NCBI GenBank assembly: GCA_023396365.1
Contig: JAEWWL010000049.1
Coordinates: 1-12,121 of the forward strand
Length of the DNA stretch: 12,121 bases
From: Methanobacteriota archaeon
GTDB lineage: Archaea; Halobacteriota; Methanomicrobia; Methanomicrobiales; Methanomicrobiaceae
Reading direction: 5' to 3'
Of this stretch, positions 7,553-12,121 are shown piece after piece. The notes below the pieces were generated by a model, which had not been told where the DNA came from, searched no databases, and was given only the letters and a program-made list of their open reading frames with translations. The position numbers were made by a program, and so were the translations under genes. Each line of letters begins with the position of its first letter. Positions within the stretch are counted from its first letter, which is position 1.

Positions 7553-7567
7553 GCTTTTTAAAAAAGC
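7553..7567. repeat. Perfect 7-bp-arm inverted repeat in the leader of the free S gene
   Basis: GCTTTTTAAAAAAGC has 7-bp arms (GCTTTTT/AAAAAGC) around a single central A. It lies between the predicted promoter at 7613-7628 and the ribosome site at 7513-7517. With a one-base centre it cannot form a normal hairpin loop, so a protein-binding or bent-DNA role fits better than an RNA stem. The low sequence complexity makes chance possible. Confidence 0.35.
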
Positions 7568-7594
7568 TGCCGGATAAATTACACATCATCATCT

Positions 7595-7612
7595 ATGAAC
7601 ATATTTGTTCAT
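7595..7612. promoter_or_regulatory. Operator-like palindrome abutting the free S gene promoter
   Basis: ATGAACATATTTGTTCAT is an 18-base inverted repeat with 7-bp arms (ATGAACA/TGTTCAT) and a 4-base spacer. It touches the TATA-like 16-mer at 7613-7628 and extends toward the gene, so it would cover the predicted transcription start. That position is typical of a repressor operator. No such palindrome is seen at the other copy of the promoter (6903-6918). Confidence 0.5.
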
Positions 7613-7628
7613 TGTTGTATAAATATGT
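7613..7628 (-). promoter_or_regulatory. TATA-type promoter element of the free S gene (copy 2 of the shared 16-mer)
   Basis: Identical over 16 bases to 6903-6918, and similar for a few bases beyond (TCA one base upstream on the + strand in both). It lies 110 bases before the ATG at 7503, which implies a leader of about 85-90 bases. The shared element suggests either a duplicated promoter or common regulation of the two S genes. Confidence 0.55.
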
Positions 7629-7658
7629 ATTTGTGGTTTTATTTTGGGAGTTTAATTT

Positions 7659-7868
7659 TCATATGACCGCTGCATCCAACCCAAAAGATTTAACCAGCCT
7701 GAATTTTACAAATTTAAAAATCTCCATAACCACAAATATCAGTGAGGAAACTGCAAGGAGAATCAGCCACATATGAAAATCAACAGGAGCAATGCTTAAA
7801 AGATCCTGCATTAAGGAGTCATCATCAAAAAATAAAGCTGCAATAGAGAAAATATATTTAATTTTTGT
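7659..7868 (-). pseudogene. C-terminal remnant of a P-type cation-transporting ATPase
   Basis: An open stretch of 69 codons runs from just after an in-frame TAA (7869-7871) to TGA at 7659-7661. The translation reads like the last membrane helix pair of a P-type cation ATPase (Cation_ATPase_C type): a hydrophobic run, then an amphipathic link (QDLLSIAPVDFHMW), a final helix (LILLAVSSLIFVVMEIFK, with the family's typical Glu-x-x-Lys at the end), and a basic tail. The upstream ATPase body, phosphorylation motif DKTGT and nucleotide domain are absent; the universal stress protein gene ends only 15 bases away. The first ATG (7811) would give 50 residues, but no ribosome site stands before it. A decayed gene end left by deletion is the likeliest reading; a small membrane protein is the alternative. 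Confidence 0.55.
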
Positions 7869-7883
7869 TTAATTCTTATCTTT

Positions 7884-8339
7884 TTAATTTACAATCAGAA
7901 TCGGAACCTCAACATCCTTTGCAATCTCTGCATAAAGTGTGCCGATATTTATGTTTGATTTCTTGCCAAAAGCACCCATTACAATAAGATTATATGAGCC
8001 TGAACTGACCTCTTTTATAATTTCCTCTGCCCTCTCCCCCTCAACAATTTTAGAGGAGCATTTAATTTCCGCTCTGTTTAGATGAAGAAGCATCTCTGAC
8101 ATATCATCGCTTATGTTCTTCTTCATATCACGGGAAATTTTGGCTTCATGTTCGGCTATTCTCTCACACATATTGCTCTGTTTGCACAGATAAAATGCCG
8201 ATGACCTTACCTCAGCCTTGTCCAGTACTGAAAACAAAACAATCTCAGAGTCATCGCCCTTCTCCTTTGCAAGCATCATCGAATGCATTGCAGCTTTCTG
8301 GCTCCATTTTGTGCCGTCCATTAAGACTAATATCTTCAT
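7884..8339 (-). CDS. Universal stress protein (UspA family)
   Basis: Small cytoplasmic protein of the UspA fold, 151 residues from the ATG at 8339. It opens with the beta-strand MKILVLMDG, with Asp8 where the family places its nucleotide-contact Asp. It closes with NLIVMGAFG, then GT (133-134) and VPILIVN. The ATP-binding motif is usually G-2x-G-9x-G-(S/T); here Gly122 and Gly125 are followed by only seven residues before Gly133-Thr134, so nucleotide binding may be altered. An upstream in-frame GTG at 8351 would add four residues, but GAGGT just before the ATG favours 8339. It lies 11 bases after the permease gene and is surely co-transcribed with it, which suggests a regulatory partner for the permease. 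Confidence 0.88.
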   Translation of the reverse strand: MKILVLMDGTKWSQKAAMHSMMLAKEKGDDSEIVLFSVLDKAEVRSSAFYLCKQSNMCERIAEHEAKISRDMKKNISDDMSEMLLHLNRAEIKCSSKIVEGERAEEIIKEVSSGSYNLIVMGAFGKKSNINIGTLYAEIAKDVEVPILIVN

Positions 8340-8350
8340 AACTGACCTCA

Positions 8351-9679
8351 CTAAAACATCAGATACAGAATTCCAAGACCCACTGCAACTGTCAGGAACA
8401 GAACTAAAAGCCCTACCTTAAGGAAATCCGTAAATGTTATTTTTACTCCTTCTCTCTCACCTATACCAAGAACGACAACGTTTGCCGATGCCGCAATGGC
8501 CGTTCCGTTGCCCCCAAGACATGCTCCAAGCGACAATGCCCACCACAGCGGATATGTGTCAATTGTTGTTGAAGTCGCACCAATATCATGAATCAGCGGA
8601 ATAAGTGCTGCCGTAAGCGGAATATTATCAACAATTGCAGATGCTATTGCAGAGAACCATGCAATAACAAACATAGCTTCACCTGTTGTGCTGACATTCT
8701 CTATGACAAACTGTGCAAGATCGGAGATTACACCGGTGTTTACAAGACCTCCTACAAGGACAAACAGACCTCCAAAGAAGAACAGAGCAGGCCATTCAAT
8801 CTTTTCAAATATCATCTCCGGTGCTGATCTTGACCAGAACAGTATTATCGCCGCACCGATAAGCGCCACTTCTGCCGGTTCAAGAGACATTGCAGGATCC
8901 ACAAAGGGCAGGAAAATATGGAGAATTTCACCTATACTGTTGTGGACAAAAAAAAGAGCCACAACAATTAAAAGTGTTATTATGGATTTTTTGAAGAGAA
9001 CCGCATCCTGAATTGCTGCACGCTCGTCAAGTGCATTTATGGTCTTTTGGATAGCATTTTTTTCCGAATCTGTAACCTTCAACCTTTTTCCATACATAAC
9101 GACAAAGAGGCCAAGGATGATTATCATATCAACAGCCGCAATGGGACCCATCGTAAACAGAAATTCATTGAATGTCAGTCCGGCAGATGATGCAATCATT
9201 ATGTTTGGCGGGTCTCCAATCAGTGTTGCCATACCGCCTACGTTTGAGGACATAATTTCAGCAAGCAGAAAAGGAACAGGATTTAAATTCATGACCTTTG
9301 CAATGTAAAGAAGCATCGGCGTAAGCAGAAGAACAGTTGTAACATTGTCTAAAAATGCACTTGTAACAGCTGTTACTGCTGAAAAGAGCAAAAGGACCCT
9401 TATCGGGCTGCCCCTCGCTGCCTTTGCAGTTCTTATGGCCACATATTCAAAAAGACCACTGTTGCTTGCGACATTGACAATAATCATCATTCCCATCAGG
9501 AGAAAGATGGTTCCAAAATCAATGTGCTCAAGCGCACTCTCCCAGGGAACAATCCCTATAAAGACAAGTACAGCAGCACCTGCCATTGCAGCAACAGCAC
9601 GATGAATTCTCTCATCAATTATAAGAGCATATGTAAGCAGAAAGATTACTACCGCAATCAGAGTTTCTATCGGAATCAT
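8351..9679 (-). CDS. ArsB/NhaD-superfamily ion permease (CitMHS type)
   Basis: A 442-residue polytopic membrane protein of the ion-transporter superfamily that includes ArsB, NhaD, the P protein and SLC13/CitMHS carriers. The inverted internal repeat is visible. The first half has DNVTTVLLLTPM (111-122) and SSNVGGMATLIGDPPN (144-159). The second half has DNIPLTAALIPL (351-362) and GGNGTAIAASANVV (389-402). The two half-helix turns would form the ion/substrate site. The GDPPN form is typical of the ArsB/P-protein branch. Substrate cannot be fixed from sequence: Na+/H+ exchange, arsenite efflux or organic anion transport all remain possible. No arsR or arsC is nearby, which weakens the arsenic option. 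AAGGA lies 6 bases before the ATG. It sits between two stress-protein-type genes with gaps of 14 and 11 bases. Confidence 0.88.
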   Translation of the reverse strand: MIPIETLIAVVIFLLTYALIIDERIHRAVAAMAGAAVLVFIGIVPWESALEHIDFGTIFLLMGMMIIVNVASNSGLFEYVAIRTAKAARGSPIRVLLLFSAVTAVTSAFLDNVTTVLLLTPMLLYIAKVMNLNPVPFLLAEIMSSNVGGMATLIGDPPNIMIASSAGLTFNEFLFTMGPIAAVDMIIILGLFVVMYGKRLKVTDSEKNAIQKTINALDERAAIQDAVLFKKSIITLLIVVALFFVHNSIGEILHIFLPFVDPAMSLEPAEVALIGAAIILFWSRSAPEMIFEKIEWPALFFFGGLFVLVGGLVNTGVISDLAQFVIENVSTTGEAMFVIAWFSAIASAIVDNIPLTAALIPLIHDIGATSTTIDTYPLWWALSLGACLGGNGTAIAASANVVVLGIGEREGVKITFTDFLKVGLLVLFLTVAVGLGILYLMF

Positions 9680-9693
9680 AACTTATCCTTTTT

Positions 9694-10281
9694 TTAGTAG
9701 AGCACTACTGCCGTATTCACCTGATGTACAAGTCTTTGTGCAACAGGACTTATCTCATTCTCATCCCCGCGTCCGCCGCCGTAGCTTAGTGATATTGCAA
9801 CAAGATCAAAATCACCTGAGATTTTTTCTATGTCATCCAGCTTATGCCCCGAAAAGAGTCTTTGCTTTGATTTTATTCCTCTTTTTTCAAGTTCATCTGA
9901 AATTTCTTCCATAAGGGAATAGCCGAATTTCTCCTTTTTCTGTATATATTCCTCTGCCGCATCTTTTCCAAGAATTTCACTGACTATTGCAGCAGTATCC
10001 CTGTCAGAGATATATAAGAGTGTAACTTCAGCATCGTAGATGCTTATGAGATCATAGAGATTTTCAGGAATTGACTTTACAAATATATCAAGGGGAAGAA
10101 GGATTTTTTTAATCTCTTTTACCACTTCTTCTTCCGTGAGCAAAAAATCCCTGTAATCCTTAAGTACTCCCTCATAGCGGTTTCCCACAACATCCCTGAA
10201 TTTTCTGTTTATAAGTGAAGAATAATAACCCATCTCAATCGTCCAAATTGATGATTGGTACTTATAAGAGTTTTTAGCCAT
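9694..10281 (-). CDS. Divergent universal-stress-protein-like protein with N-terminal extension
   Basis: A 195-residue protein from the ATG at 10281. Residues 1-55 are a charged, tyrosine-rich extension not recognised. Residues about 58-195 follow the UspA pattern: KILLPLDIFVKSI (beta1 and helix), AEVTLLYISD (85-94), a long charged helical stretch, then FDLVAISLSYGGGRG (158-172) and ISPVAQRLVHQVNTAVVLY (177-195). The latter matches the family's final loop-helix-strand but lacks a clean G-2x-G-9x-G-S nucleotide motif. An ATG at 10347 in the same frame would add 22 residues of mainly hydrophobic, T-run-coded sequence and has no ribosome site. I prefer 10281, though not strongly (GGAAAAAG lies a few bases before it). 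It is the first gene of the operon with the permease and the second stress protein. Confidence 0.7.
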   Translation of the reverse strand: MAKNSYKYQSSIWTIEMGYYSSLINRKFRDVVGNRYEGVLKDYRDFLLTEEEVVKEIKKILLPLDIFVKSIPENLYDLISIYDAEVTLLYISDRDTAAIVSEILGKDAAEEYIQKKEKFGYSLMEEISDELEKRGIKSKQRLFSGHKLDDIEKISGDFDLVAISLSYGGGRGDENEISPVAQRLVHQVNTAVVLY

Positions 10282-10400
10282 TAATCTTTTTCCAATCAGA
10301 AAGAAACTTAAAAAAAATAAATCACGCAAAAAAATTATCCCTAGCATAAGAAAACACCGGTAAAATTTAATCTAAACATCAGTATTTGATTCAAAAAAAA

Positions 10401-10408
10401 TATATTTT
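10401..10408 (-). promoter_or_regulatory. Possible TATA box of the stress protein/permease operon
   Basis: On the - strand AAAATATA stands in a T-rich stretch. It would place transcription start near 10375-10380, leaving a leader of about 95 bases to the ATG at 10281, or about 30 to the alternative ATG at 10347. The whole gap 10282-10505 is AT-rich and holds no further ORF that I can support. Confidence 0.3.
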
Positions 10409-10489
10409 TCAGAAATTTATTTGAAAAGATGAAGCTGTAACTGATTCTCTAAAAGAGTTGATTAGATTAAAAATAATAATCCGGCCCGT

Positions 10490-10497
10490 AAAAAAAA
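10490..10497 (-). terminator. T8 terminator after the lipoprotein gene
   Basis: Eight bases past the TAA of the lipoprotein gene the - strand runs TTTTTTTT, followed by GC-rich ACGGGCCGG. A T-run of this length just after a stop is a likely archaeal termination site, separating this unit from the stress-protein operon. Confidence 0.5.
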
Positions 10498-10505
10498 GGA
10501 CCAGA

Positions 10506-11102
10506 TTATCGATATGATATAAGTATTGAGAGCTGACTGCCTATTTTTTCAGTCAAAATATCAATGTCCTTTTTTACGACATTCATAATATCCTGATTGT
10601 CAGGATTCAAAATCGATTTATCAACATCATCAGCCATAATTTTGATTCGTAAAAGATCCATATTCAGTCTTTCAAGACTGCTTATTGATTCTTTAACCCC
10701 TGCTGCGAATTCCGTATAATCTTTGGTCATAAGAGCTGAGATTTTCTCTTCCGCCTCACCGAATCTGATATAAATATCTAAAAATCCATATTTTACCTCC
10801 AGTGATCTCAGGCGGTTTTTATAGTTTGCATCACTCATGCACCCTGTGCCTTTGGATGTAAGCAGTATAAGTGCATCTGAATACTGTTCTTTTGAGGCCC
10901 GGGCCTGTGCATATGTAAACATATCGGGGCTTGATATATCCATACCCGAAAAGCGTGAATTTGCCAAACTCTCAACATCATCTATCTCAGATATTGTCGT
11001 AAGACAAATGTCCTCACCCCCTGTGCAGCCGGAGACTAAGACAAAAAGGGCGACACAGACAATAAGCAAAAAAGCAGCAAAGGGAGGTGAGTTATATCTC
11101 AT
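10506..11102 (-). CDS. Small lipoprotein of unknown function
   Basis: A 198-residue secreted lipoprotein. Residues about 8-25 are a hydrophobic signal segment ending in the lipobox VSGC with Cys26. The mature part is strongly helical and acidic, without cysteines other than those near its start and one at about residue 88, and looks like a helical bundle; I recognise no family. Its ATG overlaps the last 11 bases of the upstream transglutaminase-fold gene, so translation is likely coupled and the two exported proteins probably work together at the cell surface. No good ribosome site precedes the ATG, which fits a coupled start. Possible roles are a surface tether or adaptor for the upstream protein, but nothing in the sequence proves this. 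Confidence 0.75.
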   Translation of the reverse strand: MRYNSPPFAAFLLIVCVALFVLVSGCTGGEDICLTTISEIDDVESLANSRFSGMDISSPDMFTYAQARASKEQYSDALILLTSKGTGCMSDANYKNRLRSLEVKYGFLDIYIRFGEAEEKISALMTKDYTEFAAGVKESISSLERLNMDLLRIKIMADDVDKSILNPDNQDIMNVVKKDIDILTEKIGSQLSILISYR

Positions 11103-11913
11103 TTAATGTATCAGTCCCGAATTTTGTCCTCTGGTAATACCCGTAAGCCGGAAGCTGTTTATCCGACCTGCCATCTGCATAGTAAAAAGTTGCAGAATCA
11201 GCCGGGAAATAAACTCTGCCCGGATGATATGCCTCGATCTCTGCTTTTGTGCTTCCATAGGCATAATATCTCGGCCCGTAATAGCGCTGTATTGCCCAGT
11301 CCAGATTCATCCAGTAGCCCTTCATACCGGATTCATCTGTTATGCTGTAAAAAATTTTTTCGCAGTCGTACCTTGTTGCAGTATACTTTAAGATTTTAAC
11401 TGCCTCATCATCCCCATAACCGATGAAGACCTCAGGATATGTATGCCATGTATTATCACCGCTGTCTGTTGCAGCAACAATTCTGCACCTGCCTCCAAGA
11501 GACATTATTGAAGATGCTAAAAATACAGAGTAGTCATCAGAGTCTCCGCGGAGACCTGCACGAATTGTTCCAGGTGCGGATGAAATATAATCCGGGCCTC
11601 TTGGATCGCTGATGATTCTCCATTCTTTGTTGACAAAATCCCACAGATCACATGCCTGGGCTGTAGAATAATTTCCTGAATTCTTGGGAGACACTCTTAG
11701 AAGTGCAAATGAACTGACAGAAGGATTTTTGTAATTCATGGCTTTTGCATATGTATCGGCATATTCAGCCCCGTTTGAGGACGGGTTATTTTTAAATATT
11801 GCAATACCCGATTCTGAAGCTGATGCAGTAAATGAAGATATTACAAGCAATAAAAAAAGAGCAGGTGCTATTATTTTAGCAGTCCGAATCACTGAATTTT
11901 TATAACTCATCAT
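11092..11913 (-). CDS. Exported transglutaminase-fold protein lacking the catalytic cysteine
   Basis: A 273-residue protein with an N-terminal hydrophobic signal or anchor (about 12-32, ending near TASASES). The middle shows a transglutaminase/protease-like core: GDSDDYSVFLASSIMSLGG (123-141), then TWHTYPEVFIG (155-165) and a later WMNLDW (201-206). In active members the first segment is G-x-C-x-(D/E), with the Cys as nucleophile. Here it is Ser125 (codon TCT), while His157 and Asp205 match the other two triad positions. The protein may thus be a non-catalytic binding module, or use Ser. The C-terminal part (about 207-273) is rich in Tyr, with RYYGPRYYAYG. A second ATG three bases downstream (11910) is an equal alternative start. 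A TATA-like box at 11931-11939 predicts an almost leaderless message. It overlaps the downstream lipoprotein gene. Confidence 0.72.
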   Translation of the reverse strand: MMSYKNSVIRTAKIIAPALFLLLVISSFTASASESGIAIFKNNPSSNGAEYADTYAKAMNYKNPSVSSFALLRVSPKNSGNYSTAQACDLWDFVNKEWRIISDPRGPDYISSAPGTIRAGLRGDSDDYSVFLASSIMSLGGRCRIVAATDSGDNTWHTYPEVFIGYGDDEAVKILKYTATRYDCEKIFYSITDESGMKGYWMNLDWAIQRYYGPRYYAYGSTKAEIEAYHPGRVYFPADSATFYYADGRSDKQLPAYGYYQRTKFGTDTLNEI

Positions 11914-11915
11914 TT

Positions 11916-12011
11916 TTAACCAGTTCTGATTTTTATATATTGATTCTCAATTATGTATTTTTGTTTTGTCCTGAAATTATTTCGCCTTTTTGGGTATTTA
12001 TATACTGACAT
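11916..12011 (-). CDS. Doubtful 31-codon ORF with a strong ribosome site
   Basis: The ATG at 12011 is preceded by GAGGTG with an 8-base gap, a near-ideal archaeal ribosome site. It opens a 31-residue, basic, Lys/Arg/Asn/Tyr-rich peptide beginning MSVYKYPKRR and ending two bases before the transglutaminase-fold gene. It starts 12 bases after the stop of the upstream partial gene, as in an operon. Against it, two TATA-like boxes lie inside the ORF, its codons are simply AT-rich, and the peptide matches nothing I know. It could be a real small protein, a leader peptide, or an accidental ORF next to a left-over ribosome site. Confidence 0.22.
   Translation of the reverse strand: MSVYKYPKRRNNFRTKQKYIIENQYIKIRTG
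11931..11939 (-). promoter_or_regulatory. TATA box for the transglutaminase-fold/lipoprotein pair
   Basis: TATATAAAA on the - strand is centred about 22-25 bases before the ATGs at 11913 and 11910, which places transcription start at the start codon itself. No Shine-Dalgarno motif is present, so the message is probably leaderless. A second TATA-like box (TATATAAAT, - strand, 11996-12004) lies farther upstream and would give a leader of about 60 bases. Confidence 0.5.
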
Positions 12012-12023
12012 TTTAATCACACC

Positions 12024-12121
12024 TCACAAATTGAATAATCTTACTGCAATTCCCATTTTAGCTTCTTCTGGGAGTCTTCTCCAGAAAGCCTGTTCAGGGG
12101 TTTCTAATTCATCAAAATTTA
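12024..12121 (-). CDS. C-terminal end of an unidentified gene (cut by the window edge)
   Basis: An open frame enters from the right edge and ends at TGA 12024-12026, giving 31 C-terminal residues. They are charged and amphipathic (DELETPEQAFWRRLPEEA then KMGIAVRLFNL), with a codon and residue mix that looks truly coding. Most of the gene lies outside the window. I do not recognise the family from this tail. A ribosome-site-like GAGGTG follows directly after the stop. Confidence 0.5.
   Translation of the reverse strand, partial: NFDELETPEQAFWRRLPEEAKMGIAVRLFNL

Noticed and set aside
7504..7594. Riboswitch in the ~90-base leader of the free S gene
   Set aside because: The leader is AT-rich with one loop-less inverted repeat and no recognisable conserved aptamer core.
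8688..9605. Several + strand ORFs of about 80-107 codons opposite the permease
   Set aside because: Antisense to a clearly coding polytopic membrane protein with conserved motifs; no ribosome sites or recognisable products.
8351..9679. Dedicated arsenite pump (ArsB)
   Set aside because: The superfamily motifs fit, but no arsR, arsA or arsC is nearby and the partners are stress proteins; substrate left open.
10282..10347. 22-residue hydrophobic N-terminal extension of the USP-like protein
   Set aside because: Coded by T-runs with no ribosome site before ATG 10347; the sequence looks like spacer. Kept only as an alternative start.

Overview
The window looks like chromosomal DNA of a euryarchaeon, most likely a methanogen and plausibly of the Methanomicrobiales. 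The reasons are AT-rich spacers with archaeal TATA-like boxes, T-run terminators, GAGGTG/GGAGG Shine-Dalgarno sites on some genes and apparently leaderless starts on others, lipobox signal peptides, and membrane and ABC proteins of archaeal character. The genus assignment is inference. No tRNA, rRNA, CRISPR array or insertion sequence was seen.

Layout. (1) Bases 51-3872, + strand: a compact corrinoid-uptake operon. It encodes a lipoprotein binding protein (BtuF-like), a permease (BtuC-like), an ATPase (BtuD-like) with a long extra C-terminal domain, and a BtuR/CobO-type cob(I)alamin adenosyltransferase. Together they would capture, import and adenosylate B12-type cofactor. (2) Bases 3873-4012: a T/A-tract spacer between convergent operons. 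(3) Bases 4013-7503, - strand: an ECF (energy-coupling factor) vitamin/amino-acid-type transporter. It has a free-standing S component (6967-7503), a second closely related S component fused to two ABC ATPase domains (4810-6861), and the EcfT transmembrane coupler (4013-4810). The two S genes share a 16-bp promoter-like element. The two ATPase domains are asymmetric: all degenerate residues fall in one composite ATP site. (4) Bases 7504-7883: a spacer holding a promoter/operator-like palindrome and about 70 codons that look like the C-terminal end of a P-type cation ATPase, probably a gene remnant. (5) Bases 7884-10281, - strand: an operon with an ArsB/NhaD-type ion permease between a universal stress protein and a divergent, N-terminally extended stress-protein-like gene. 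(6) Bases 10506-11913, - strand: an exported transglutaminase-fold protein whose catalytic Cys is replaced by Ser, overlapping a small lipoprotein gene. (7) Bases 11914-12121: two TATA-like boxes, a doubtful 31-codon ORF with a strong ribosome site, and the C-terminal end of an unidentified gene entering from the right.

The best candidate for something new is the ECF locus: paralogous S subunits, one fused and one free, apparently serving one asymmetric ATPase/EcfT engine, with the free S gene carrying its own operator-like palindrome. The other notable items are the Cys-to-Ser transglutaminase-like pair, the stress protein/permease/stress protein sandwich, the conserved extra domain on the B12 ATPase, and the P-type ATPase remnant.
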